The notes beneath the pieces are model-generated. The model worked only from the letters and a program-made list of their open reading frames with translations. It was not told where the DNA came from and made no database searches. DNA of 64,000 nucleotides from Harmonia axyridis (lineage: Eukaryota; Arthropoda; Insecta; Coleoptera; Coccinellidae): contig NC_059501.1 of assembly GCF_914767665.1 (NCBI RefSeq), positions 28,930,501 through 28,994,500 on the forward strand, in the 5' to 3' direction. This document shows positions 1-10,200 of the stretch, in pieces. Positions within the stretch are counted from its first letter, which is position 1; each line of letters opens with the position of its first letter. Both the position numbers and the translations under genes were made by a program.

Positions 1-817
1 AAGTCAAATAGCTTGAATATCAAATCAAGCCCTGAATCCCTAATTGACATAAATATCAGACCTCCTGTACATGAACACTTTAAAATTTCTTAATTTCTAT
101 GACTATAAAAGAAAAGCAATTCAATAAGGAATCCAAAAACTCATAGAGGGTGATAAATTAATTTTTCGTTTTATTATTGTTTTTTATTATATTTTTTCTA
201 TTGGCTTTATTGATATTGCGCTCTGTAATGTATAAAATATCACAGTTTTTTTTATCGTTCATTTCAGACCATAAAACAGTGGTAAAAAACACCCAACCTT
301 CCATCATGGCTTCATAGCCATTTTTATTTCAAAGCTAGTTTTTACGATCCGTATTATTCATAAATATTCTTATGGAATTTTCTTGTATTATTTCTTTTTC
401 CAGGACTTTAATTTCCGTATATGATATATCTTGAAAAGTTCTTATATTTTGGGATCAAATATTCACGACTCGTAACGAAGCAGAATATAGGTACATCACT
501 GACGAACGAAATAAGACAAGCGTAATCCGTAGTGCGTAGATGAAGCAACAGCAGCTTACTTCAAATTTTGAAACAATTTAGCCCTTCAGTCTATGGAGGC
601 AATTCTCAAGTGCCATTGATCGTTCCTAAGTCAAACATAACAGTAAGATAAAGCTGTGTTCATACAGAGTATCAGTTAGAGAGGGATGAATATTACATGT
701 TGATGAATTAACGAACTATATATGTGGTCTATAAGGGTGCAATCAGTGCACTGACTTCACGTCAGCGCTTCCCAGATGTTTCAAAATTAATTTCCTATAT
801 CCTGTTATTTTTTCAAG
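1..817. other. No gene seen
   Basis: AT-rich sequence without a convincing exon on either strand. It must hold the 3' part of the intron before the exon that starts at 818, or the upstream exons of that gene lie beyond the left edge. Confidence 0.4.
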
Positions 818-1402
818 CCGAGAAGAGGTTGGCGACCAGGTGCCATCACAAAGACCGTTGCAAGAGCAATATTGAAGCATAAGAGAGCAAATTCCTCAAA
901 TCCACAAGAAGAAAAGAAAGTCAAGAGGAGGAAGAACGATGACGACTCTGAAAATGAACTTATATGCCCGAAACCAACTCTAGAAATCAAGAAACGAGAG
1001 GGAATATACCATATCACTATGAACCCGCTAAAAGATCCCAACACGTTGCAGATGAATGAGAATCCTTATCTTGATTGCACTCCGATGCAATTCAAGGTGG
1101 CCAAAAATAATCTCCTGGATCCTAACTGCGTATGTACTGATGAGGGAGAGTTATATAAGTCAGATTCTTCATCTGACGATGAGTTAGACATACAGGTGAC
1201 AACACCAGCTGGTATAATCCATCCTGACAGATCCAATCAGAAGAAAGAAGTCAAAGTGAAGCAGACGCAATACAGTGAAAAAGATATTCCCCCTCCGCCT
1301 GAGAAATTGAAAGAGGCGAAGGATGGAGAAAAGGGTAAATCAAAAGAAGGGGGAAAAGGAGGAAAGGATAAAAAAGACAAAGGCAAGAAAGGAAAGAAAT
1401 GA
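818..1402 (+). CDS. Terminal exon of an unrecognised Lys-rich protein
   Basis: Open frame preceded by a splice acceptor (AG at 816-817) and ending with TGA at 1400-1402; AATAAA-type polyadenylation signal near 1471. There is no ATG near the start of the frame, so this is read as the last exon of a gene whose earlier exons I could not find in 1-800 or which lie outside the window. The exon encodes about 194 residues: an N-terminal basic stretch containing W-R-P-G, an acidic patch (SSSDDELD), a PPPP run and a C-terminal tail made almost only of Lys and Gly. No catalytic motif or membrane segment is seen. I do not recognise the family. The Lys/Gly tail suggests a nucleic-acid or tubulin-binding or disordered role, but that is only inference. 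Confidence 0.55.
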   Translation, partial: PRRGWRPGAITKTVARAILKHKRANSSNPQEEKKVKRRKNDDDSENELICPKPTLEIKKREGIYHITMNPLKDPNTLQMNENPYLDCTPMQFKVAKNNLLDPNCVCTDEGELYKSDSSSDDELDIQVTTPAGIIHPDRSNQKKEVKVKQTQYSEKDIPPPPEKLKEAKDGEKGKSKEGGKGGKDKKDKGKKGKK

Positions 1403-2157
1403 TAAACATTTTCGCATTTCATAATAGTTCCAATGATCTGTGAACGATTCATGATTTAACGTATTTGTAAATAAAAATATTTCTACACATATTCGAAACA
1501 AAATAATAAAAGATGTCTTGTTAAATGTGGTGTTTGAATTTTTACGAATGTACCTTTATTGATTTGTACCATCATATATGGCATGGAGACCATATGCCCT
1601 ATTGCCCCCTCTAGATTTTTAAGTATCTAATTGATATTGGTTCAACAAAAAGAGTCTAGATATGCAGCCAATTAAACCTTAAAAAATGTTGGGAAATTCA
1701 GAAGCACTGATTGAATATTCTATTGTATAACAACAAGAAAAATAACTTAAAATTCAATTGGTGGTTAAAACAATCGAAGATGTCTCCTTTCTACTCATAA
1801 TTATCCCAGTTAGTCTGTTATTCCAACAAGGGTCACAATCAATTACTTTTTTTAAGAGTTGTTCAGGTTATAACTTGTCTTTCTTCCTTTCTTTTCTATC
1901 TTTCATTAAGCTTATCGACAATCTTTTTGATGAATGTCACCGACTCTCATTTGATTTTTGCTGCGGCTTCCCCCATACTCCCGATGTGATTTTTTTTCGA
2001 TGTTTCAATCAAAATGCCCCCTTCAGATAAACTAATGGTGGTTTCTCCCTGTAAAATTTCCTAGATCTATTGTAAAAATTGATTGCTGTCTGAAATCATT
2101 GCAATAGCATAATATTTTGATGGCTAACAGACAATTGTTTAATTCCGGAAAAAGTAC

Positions 2158-2226
2158 CTCCCTGAGCGGGACTCGAACCCGCAACCTCCGAATCACTAGT
2201 CCAATGTTCTTTACCTCGTACTTTTT
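2158..2226 (-). repeat. tRNA-like sequence, probably a SINE head
   Basis: On the minus strand there is a perfect RNA polymerase III B box (GGTTCGAGTCC, in the context TTGCGGGTTCGAGTCCCGC) forming a T-arm-like hairpin. No acceptor stem, D arm or clean anticodon arm can be drawn around it, so it is not an intact tRNA gene. A tRNA-derived SINE remnant is the simplest reading. Confidence 0.5.
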
Positions 2227-2426
2227 TGTCAAACATTCGCTGTTCGTTAAGAAATTAATAATGCTATATTCAGAAGTGGCGGAAGGCACAGTAATAAATC
2301 ATACACATAATTCCTAACTTTTAAACTAATAAAAAAGCTCTAAATTTCTGAGAGGTCTCACAGAGGCCTAGTAATCCTAGGAGATAAGAAAAAATTTAAA
2401 ACAAACAAAAATAAAAAATAACATAA

Positions 2427-5373
2427 TTATTTAACCAAATATTCCCAAAAAGGAATAACAATCCAACTTAAGATCATTAAAACCACTGAAGTAAAATCAG
2501 GACTATTATGCGATTCTTCATCTTTTTTGAGCGCTCGTTTAATGATGAATCGCAATAGAAGTCCTGAAAAGTAAATACCAACTTTTTTCAAATTTTGCCA
2601 TTCATGAGACTGGAAACAAATCTATAAACATATTATTATTGTTGCTTCTTGTGCTCATTGTATCAATTCATCACGTTGTCTGTAATTTTGAAATTGTGTG
2701 TCGGGAATGGTCTCGAATGATGAGGATCCTCTTACTAATGACGACTTCATGATCGAATTTAAGAATGTCCAGTCGATAGGTCCCAAACTAAAACTTGAGA
2801 TTTTCAAGGTAGTAGGTCCAGATCTCGAATGCCGTGGTTGAGTTCGAAATTTGGTTTTTTTGCTAATTGAAATATGGTATTCAGAAGTGAAATAACAATT
2901 TCACTTTCAGTTTTTATGAAATGGCAAAGCTCTGGCCGTCATGGGCTCCTGTGCTATTAGTGAAATTGGTTATAATCATTAAAACTGTATGAAGTATGAA
3001 CATCGCTATTGATTTCTCAGTAATTAGGTGGAATTAATTAATTCAAATCAAGAAAAAAAAAGTGGGATCCAGTGGCGACGCTAGGGGGGCCCCCTAAAAT
3101 TTGACATACTAAGGCTATAAGATTAGCAGAACTTCAATTTTGCTTTACTTTGGCCCCCCAAAAAAAATCCGGCCTCCTCTTGGCCACCCCTGTTTTTGAA
3201 AGCTGGCGTCGCCACTGGTGGGATATTGCGAAAAACGCTATAAGCATCACGAACGTTAACACATTCCGATCACGAACGATAACTACAACTAAACAAATTT
3301 AATTTATACTTTCGGTTAGCTGTATGAAATATTTTCTTATATTATTGGCTCTCCGTCAGGCAGATATGTATTCTATGATGGAACTTACTTCTATGTCCTG
3401 GTTTCCATTGGGAAGGCAGTGTCTTTTGTTTCGAGAAAAATGCCAAAACAAGTGGCATGAAGAGAGAAATTCCAACAACCAAGCCTCCGGCAAGAACAAT
3501 AGCACCAAGGTCGATGTTTATCAAGGATCCCTGAGCTAAAGCCATTGACTTTTTCACCGGTATGGTGATAAAAGGAACTGTAAAATCCAAATCAACCTGA
3601 AAAGTAGATGATATTAGAAATCTCCACTTAAGTTGCATAGAATATATTGTATTGTTCGATATTGAATCGAATTTTCGCGGGTTGTTTTTGAATTGACGGA
3701 GTACGAGGATTTGAGAGGAATTATCTCTATATTGAAATTCTTTCTAAGATCCTGACTTCCCCATCCCCTCCACAATTTTAGCACACTTGGTTTTCCGCAT
3801 CCACAACGGACGTTACGCACTGTCATTTTCAATGGTTTTTCGCTAATCCTAAATAAGGAAAAAATCGCAGTTTCGCACAAAAACTCAATTAGTTTTTAAG
3901 TTAGTTAACAGCTTCGTGAGAGGACACATCATAGTTAAGTGAAGAAGATTGTTTAGTTTAAGTTTTCAAGGTGGAAAGTCAGAGAATCAACGGAGACCAG
4001 GTGAGTCCCTTTCCTGTTAGAATTTTCCTTCTTATTGCTGACTGTTCCGGGTGGTATTTCCTCTCAAATCTCAGAAAAGCGAACTTCATTTCTTTTATAT
4101 CGGATAATTCACAAACTTGTGTGGCGGAGCAATCCAATTAACAATTTCATACATAATACAGTCCACTAGAATAACTTTAAAATAAAATTTGGATTGATCC
4201 GTAACATGTATTAAGTTTCTCAACTATGGGTTGGATACACGGTGATAGAAGGTTCATTCATTGAAAAAAACGATTTGTAATAATTGGTAGTAATTATTTG
4301 TATCCGTGTGTAGTGTTCAACTTTTGTTTTGGTACATTTCGTGGAAATTGTTCAAGGCTTCGATAGAAATAAATTACAAGCTACAAATCCTTACGGGCGT
4401 AAGGATTATTCAAGAAAAATATTTTTCAAGTTACTGTTATGAAGTATTCTAAAATGTTTTGAATTTCAGACTAAAAATTTATTGGGATCTGAAAAATAAT
4501 GAGCTGTAGCGATTCTTCGTGTCGGAAGCACCAGTCCGACACTAGGACGATACCTCTAGCAAAATTTTTGTCGTTTTGCCACCCCGGGAGTCAGCAATTG
4601 AACCTTTCACACTACCACATATTAGGTTAGTGACAACCAATGGATTTCATATAGAGAACTTGATTGATTTGATAGTGATAAGAATAAAATAAAAAACATA
4701 ATATACATAAATATATATCATCTCGTTATTTAACCCTCACAAGTAAATAAGAAGAGAAGTATAAATTGCTTTTCTTTCATTTTTTTGTATTGTACGTCAC
4801 AGAGAATTCTGCCCCACGTTGGGCGCCAATTGTGACGTTAGAATCCCGGCTAGCAGAATTCTCTCGTTGGTCAGGCGTTAACCGATTCATTATGAATTAT
4901 TGCCAAATTTACTGAATAGAAATGTCAACAGTGAAACCATAGACTACAATCATCGAATTTTTTCATGCGGCTGAAAAACACCCTTTGTAAGACATTACGA
5001 CGCAATTGATTTCGTAAAGTAAACTGTCTTTAAAATGACAAATCATTTTATGACTGTTCCTTTCAAAGCCGACTGGGCATTTGGATTTTTTCATACATTT
5101 AAAATTTGTACCAAAACTTTTGAGATTTATGTTACTGTAAAATTTGAAGTGTTTTCTCAAAAAAATTAAGTAGATAATAATTAAGTGATATTACGTTTGT
5201 AGAGTACTTACTGAAATACCATCGTCAAGCGTGTTGAAAGAAATCAGTTTGCTCTGACGTGACGAAAATGCAGATTTACCCATGGTCTCTACCTTGCCGG
5301 CAAAAAAACTGCTGTTATCGTACGAGGCACACAAATCCACGAAAATCGAAACCATACAAATCGCGAGGAACAT
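2427..5373 (-). CDS. Small secreted or membrane protein, family member 1 (3 exons)
   Basis: Model: exon 1 5373-5212, exon 2 3596-3389, exon 3 2563-2427; 168 residues, phases consistent at both junctions. Exon 1 starts with ATG and an evident signal peptide (MFLAICMVSIFVDLCASYD). Exon 2 encodes a PFITIPVKKS block followed by a Gly/Leu/Val-rich hydrophobic segment (about residues 75-105), then SQWKPGHR. Exon 3 encodes a basic stretch, a short acidic linker and a second hydrophobic segment ending WEYLVK. Exon 2 matches the plan of exon 2 of the plus-strand gene at 10986-16064, including an intron placed after the first base of the codon following G-[HY]-R, so the two are treated as relatives. 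Exon 3 does not resemble the other gene and is the weakest part. Function unknown. A hAT-type MITE lies in intron 2. Confidence 0.6.
3062..3225. mobile_element. hAT-type MITE, 148 bp, with 8-bp target duplication
   Basis: Element 3070-3217. Its ends are inverted repeats (CAGTGGCGACGC at the left, its complement at the right). It is flanked by GTGGGATC (3062-3069) and GTGGGATA (3218-3225), an 8-bp duplication with one mismatch, which is the hAT hallmark. There is no coding capacity. It sits in intron 2 of the minus-strand secreted-protein gene. Confidence 0.8.
4440..4960 (-). mobile_element. LTR-retrotransposon remnant with tRNA-Lys type primer site
   Basis: On the minus strand the sequence TGGCGCCCAACGTGGGGC (about 4812-4829) is a classical primer-binding site complementary to lysine tRNA. 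It follows directly after a stretch ending GTCACA plus a 2-base spacer, as expected for the end of a 5' LTR. The LTR would lie at higher coordinates (about 4832 upward) and the internal region at lower ones. No gag or pol reading frame was seen, so only the end of the element is left. The outer limits given are approximate. Confidence 0.5.
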
Positions 5374-6682
5374 GATGCATAGGCGTTGATGTCACTTCGA
5401 AAGACCGCGAAAGACTGCTGTCGCTATATTTCAACCTGCAAAAAAATTAAAAGCATTATTGCATTGACAAAATCGCAATGACATACTCGAAGAATGTAAT
5501 TGAGCATACAAGATGATAGGGAAGACCAAAACTTCGTCTATATGAATTGAAGGAGATGTGTAAATGAGAAACAATAGCGAAAGCTCAGATTCACGCTAAT
5601 AGAATTATGAATTGCGGAATAAGATCTTATCTGTTTATTGCAACTTCAAGTTGTCAGCTTGTTCTTCCGTCATCCAAGTGGAATTGTTAAACGGAACACT
5701 GCTTCTTTATTGCAATCTTTTCAATAAAGACTGTTCCTAAATACCTCATTAAAAAAGGTGGCAAATTCAACACCTTTTAATAATTACTGAAATTATTGTT
5801 CGCAGATTATTATATTTAAGTACAAACAGCAAATTGAATTTAATTCCAACATTTTTTTCGTCTCTTATAGGTTCGCTCTTTTTCATCACCTAGATTATTT
5901 TCAAGCAATCGATCCTCCGAACAGCTCGCTCATTTCGTGTTAAGTTTCGATTCGCTGATGCCAAATTCGTCTATGGTTTCAACTGTTGATGAGCACAGAA
6001 AAATTTAACATCGTATAATTACCATAGTCTACTCATGTTAGTCTTTTCAATTCTATCTAGAAATATTGAACATGAAAAAAGAGTTTTTGGTCATTTTCTA
6101 TTATTTATATTGATACAAACCATACGATGTTGTATATTTTTGAATTAGATAAGAATTAAACTTTCAAAAAATGGCACAGAAATCTAATATACCCATTCAA
6201 AAAACATGAGGTCATAGCTTCGTAATTAAAAATCCTGCCGAAAAAACTATCACGCCACTGGATTCTACATAAAAAAATGCCTCTATAATGTATTAATTTC
6301 AGAGCTCTATCATAATTGTTAGCGGCTTTATAATTGTTTTTCGATATCGCCAATTTTCCAATTTTCGCTTATAAATCGAAAACAAAAGAAGGTGGCCAAA
6401 AATGAATAGTAATTACCTACTCTTGTTAGTTCCTCAGAAAAAGAGAACGAGAATGGGGTATCATATATTGTCTATCTCCTCTGATTTAAAAGTTGTAGTG
6501 CTAAAACATCGAAATTTGCCGACCTTATACATAAAGGACTTTATTTCGATTTTTGTTGAATATTTTAATTTTTCTCCAATGTAAATTTTTTTGTTCAATT
6601 CTTTGATCAAAATCAAAAATTAATAAGCTCAATCTGCCTTCCCTTAAAATTTGCAGCCATAAGCTTTAACCTACTACTACCA
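5374..6682. other. No gene seen
   Basis: AT-rich sequence upstream of the minus-strand secreted-protein gene. It holds that gene's promoter region; short open frames here lack splice context and compositional support. Confidence 0.4.
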
Positions 6683-7301
6683 CTACCACTGACTTCTGTC
6701 GGTTCTATTCAGTTCTTCGAGTATTAAAGTGATGGCCCCAGTGCATGGAACTGCCACTGGATGGTCATATATCATCATTGAGTATTGAAGTAGATACTCA
6801 ATGATAGCACATACAAGTGCCTTTTCCATCTCTTTTCTGAAGTCAAAGTTGTTGCTTTTTACTTCCAAGGATAACATGTGGATGAGCTTTATGATCTCTT
6901 TTGGGATGAAAAAGTTTTCACTCTCCGATTTCAAAATATCCACTTGCAATATTGCAATAGCCATTTCAAATCATTCTTAAGGTCTGTTGCGCCACTTTCC
7001 GATAAAGTCCCGGGTAAGCTATTCATAACTTATCCAACAAATATCCCTAAAACTTGTGTTTCAGATATGTCGGTTGGGATAAAAAACTAACCGCTAAGCT
7101 GAAAACTCTTGGATAATTCAACACCTGGATCAAGTGGCTGATATATTTCTTTCTGGTAGAAAACTCAACTTTTTTCAAGACATGATCATAAGCACAAGGA
7201 CCAATCGAGTGTATCTTAATTATAGACGATAATATCTCATCATTACTTGAAATTTTTATTTCACGGACAATTACAGAGGTTTGTTCTTGAAAACAATAAA
7301 C
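6683..7301 (-). pseudogene. Two coding segments of an unrecognised helical protein, frame broken
   Basis: Segment A, 7301-7125: acceptor CTTCAG, 59 codons, ends at CAG|GTGTTG in phase 0. Segment B, 6942-6683: the only usable acceptor is GCAAG before TGGATATT, which requires phase 1, then about 86 codons to a stop. Both read as protein: amphipathic helices such as KEIIKLIHMLSLEV and the block YDHPVAVPCTGAITLILEEL look like an ARM/HEAT-type fold. The phases do not match, so either a small exon between them was missed or this is a decaying copy. I found no further exons upstream; a LINE starts at about 7745. I could not assign the family. Confidence 0.4.
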
Positions 7302-7744
7302 CTGAAGGATATAATATATCAATTCACACTTCATATTAATCCTCACACTTAAAACTCGGAATTTATGTAATAATACCAGGTCTAACCTCCTTAATGGTTC
7401 CCAAAACATTCTGAGCTTCTCACAAATCATAGAGAATTGAATAGGTACCCAAACTTAAAGCGAGATCTTTTAACTATAAGATTTCACTTTGAATTTCTTC
7501 AACCAGTAGCAACCAGCATCACCATTGTCAAACCGACCTTATATTCAATTATCAGTCTGGTATATATTTTATCCGGCACCCGAGTGGTGGAACAGAAAAA
7601 AATTATGCGACAAATTTATCCTGCATATATTCTATCCGACGAAATGTTATCCGGGACTTCATCACCAAGTGGGGAAACAGGCCCTTAATTTCAAGGGGAT
7701 TGTATTATTAAAACTCCTTATCTTGATAAAATAACCGACAAAGG

Positions 7745-8877
7745 CATCATAATTGAAATTAGATAAATATGGCATAAGAGGAAGAGCGAATGAATGGATA
7801 CGTTCTTTTCTCACAAATAGAAAGCAACAGGTTTCAGTTGATAAGTCTATCAAATCTGATATCAAAATTGTCAATACCGGTATAGCACAAGGGAGTATAG
7901 CTGGACCCATTTTATTCATAGTTTTTATAAATGACCTTCCTTCATCATTAGATTGTTGCCTTACGACGAATTATGTCGATGACACTAATATATTAGTGGG
8001 CGGGAAAAATATACCAGAAGTTCTCGAAAGAGCAGAAACCATCTTTATTAACGCAAAACGTTGGTTCGATATGAATAAACTGAAAATAAATGAATCTAAA
8101 ACCAATTTAATGATATTTAGAACTAAACAATCAAATTTGTCCAAACCAGAAGTGATTGAAATTGAAAATCATACAATGTATCCAGTAACAACTACAAAAT
8201 TCTTAGGGGTGAATATTGATGAATTTTTAAATTGGGAAACGCATATAAGTCAATTATGCTTGAAATTGGGAAGTATCGGATATGGAATCAAAACTGTCGC
8301 TAATTACATGAACATGAATACACTTAAAATTCTGTATTTTGCTAACTTCGAGTCAAATCTGAAGTATGGTATAATTTTTTGGGGAAGCAACTATAAAATT
8401 CAATCAGTTTTCATTGTGCAGAAAAGAATTCTAAGAACAATATGTAACATGAAATTTAAAGAATCATGCAGAGGCAAATTTAAGACTTTGTCTATCATGA
8501 CTGTATATGGGCTCTATATTTATGAATGTTTGTTGTTCACTTTCAAAAATAAAAATCAATTTGATACAGGTCACAGTCATGATTATGCTACCAGAACACA
8601 TGATTTAATTTATCCACAGCACAGGTTAACTTTATTAGAAAAAGGTCCTTTTTATATGTGCATAAAAATTTTTAATAAGTTGCCTAACAATATAAAATGT
8701 TGTAATAGTTTTAATAAATTCAAGAAAGATGTTAAAAATTTGTTAATTAATCTTGAACCATATAATATGAACGATTACTTCAATTCTGAGAATTTAGTTT
8801 AATTTATTTCTTTTGTATGTTTTTTTTGACACTATTTCTTTTTATGTATAAGTTTTTGTATATAATCTGGAAATAAA

Positions 8878-8908
<31 letters not shown>

Positions 8909-8909
8909 A
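7745..8909 (+). mobile_element. 5'-truncated non-LTR retrotransposon (LINE) with (TATC)n tail
   Basis: One open frame (about 7753-8802) carries the second half of a reverse transcriptase: GIAQGSIAGPILFIVFINDLP, the catalytic YVDD box, the TKFLGVNID block, then the C-terminal thumb and tail region of CR1/L2/jockey-like elements. The 5' part is missing, as usual for a truncated insertion. The 3' UTR ends in AATAAACTATC followed by a (TATC)n array (8877-8909), which is typical of LINEs whose 3' tail is a short tandem repeat. The frame is intact over 349 codons, so the insertion is fairly young, but without its 5' half it cannot move on its own. Confidence 0.85.
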
Positions 8910-8939
8910 TTGATCCATATCTCATATATAAGTATCAAC

Positions 8940-9328
8940 CTATGTCTAGCTACATATACTGGACAAACTGGCCGCTATATCGAGCGCTATATTAAAGATA
9001 GAATTTCTGAACACAAAAATAGTTTCCGAGCCTGCTTCCTCATTTATTGGCTAATCTACATATTTCGAACAAAAAAAATGAATGAATACATTTTTGAATA
9101 ATTTTTAATACAATGTTGTTAAGTTTCAAACATCTAAATTATAAGTGTGGATCTTATCTATTATTGTGTCTCTATATAAGAGTTTTTAATAGTTAAAAAC
9201 ATAATACTGTAATGTTAAAGTCTCAAACATCTACGTTATGATTGCAGTTCTTGTTGTTCATTTCGGAGCCCTGATGAAGACTTTAAAATAAAGTTGAAAC
9301 TAGTTGGCTTCTTTCCAAAAGCTGGTTT
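8940..9328 (+). mobile_element. Penelope-like element remnant (GIY-YIG endonuclease and terminal repeat)
   Basis: 8950-9035 encodes YTGQTGRYIERYIKDRISEH, the start of the GIY-YIG endonuclease domain that Penelope-like elements carry at the C-terminus of their polymerase. About 190 bp further on, 9223-9328 is the first copy of a 106-bp direct repeat that returns at 9576-9681. It contains CTGATGA (9271-9277), a short A/T hairpin and GAAAC (9296-9300), the order of conserved blocks of a hammerhead ribozyme core. Penelope-like elements are known to carry hammerhead motifs in their terminal repeats, which agrees with the endonuclease remnant. Confidence 0.6.
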
Positions 9329-9575
9329 GTAACTACATTCACGAATCCCGAAAAAATATCCTAAATGGTGAAGCAAATGCATTTTATGAGATGATTAACT
9401 TGGTAACTAAGTAAGTCGATTTCATTTCATTGTTGTCAATCGATACATTAATATTTTTAGAGCAATTCCTTGGTATCCCAAATGTTAGACGGAAGTAGTA
9501 TCAAACAAGCTGTGGATATGGGCAAATCGGAAGAAATAGATCAATGTGCATCACTTTATAGAAAATGTCCTGTAA
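9325..9575 (+). pseudogene. Broken copy of secreted-protein family exons 3-4, intron retained
   Basis: Matches 15768-16018 of the intact plus-strand gene: the second half of exon 3, the 52-bp intron (9411-9462; same length in both) and most of exon 4. It begins in mid-exon at GTTTGTAAC and stops at TGTCCTGTAA, both joints being with copies of the 106-bp Penelope-like repeat. Of the coding differences I count, about nine are silent and four change a residue; all four in exon 4 are silent. Retention of the intron means it did not arise from a spliced mRNA. It is taken as a pseudogene because the signal peptide, exon 2 and the stop-bearing end are missing. Confidence 0.75.
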
Positions 9576-9681
9576 TCAAACATCTACGTTATGATTGTAA
9601 TTCTTGTTGTTCATTTCGGAGCCCTGATGAAGACTTTAAAACAAAATTTAAACTAGTTGGCTTTTTTTCAAAAGCTGGTTT
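9576..9681 (+). repeat. Second copy of the 106-bp Penelope-like terminal repeat
   Basis: Direct repeat of 9223-9328 with roughly 90% identity. The CTGATGA block is kept, but GAAAC has become TAAAC, so a ribozyme core would be inactive in this copy. Confidence 0.75.
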
Positions 9682-9689
9682 TGTAATAA

Positions 9690-10200
9690 AAATCCTTGAC
9701 CTAGAAACATTTGTGAATTCGCTCCTTTCCAGCATGATGTTTCATATTTTTTACGCTTATTTAGACTGCTTTCCACTCGGTTTACACCTTTTTTCCCAGG
9801 ATGACTGTAGGTTGAATCCATTTTTCGTCGACACAAAGAACCTCAAAAATCTGTTTATTCCACTTAAACAGCTCACAACAGCGATCGAAATAGATGAGGC
9901 ATTATTGCTTTTGATCAGCGGTTAACAAGCGATGCACCAATTCCAAGGAAGCTTTCTCATAGGCAAAATTCCACACAAAATATAGCCTTTTGATATCTTC
10001 AGTTTCACAGCTATATCACGCAACTTCAATCTACAATCGCTCAAAACTATTTCGTGGCCTTTTATTTTCTAAAACAACTGTCGAATTCGGGCAATCATCG
10101 ATGGTTCTTCGACCACGTTTGAGTCATCATAGCACTTATTGAATGCTGTTATCATGTTGTTAGCACTTATCAAGCAATCCCTTTGCCTGCACAGTTTTTC
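9690..10200 (-). mobile_element. mariner transposase remnant
   Basis: On the minus strand, broken frames give mariner-like blocks: LKISKGYI (helix-turn-helix region), an LTADQKQ-like block, then FEVLCVDEKWIQPT, which corresponds to the first catalytic Asp region of mariner. Several frameshifts and stops show it is dead. No terminal repeats were identified. Confidence 0.6.

Noticed and set aside
872..1402. Complete gene starting at 872
   Set aside because: The codon at 872 is TTG, the frame is open upstream to a splice acceptor, so this is an internal or terminal exon.
1758..2030. 90-codon plus-strand open frame
   Set aside because: Starts at a non-ATG codon, low-complexity composition, no splice or promoter context.
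2158..2226. Functional tRNA gene on the minus strand
   Set aside because: Only the T-arm/B-box part pairs; acceptor stem and D arm are missing.
2705..2823. Possible first exon (ATG GTC TCG..., donor AAG|GTAGTA) on the plus strand
   Set aside because: About 35 codons read plausibly (DEDPLTNDDF), but no following exon in phase was found and it would be nested in the minus-strand gene's intron.
8877..8909. CRISPR-like or satellite array
   Set aside because: Simple (TATC)n tail of the LINE; no spacers. No CRISPR or bacterial feature is expected or seen in this eukaryotic window.
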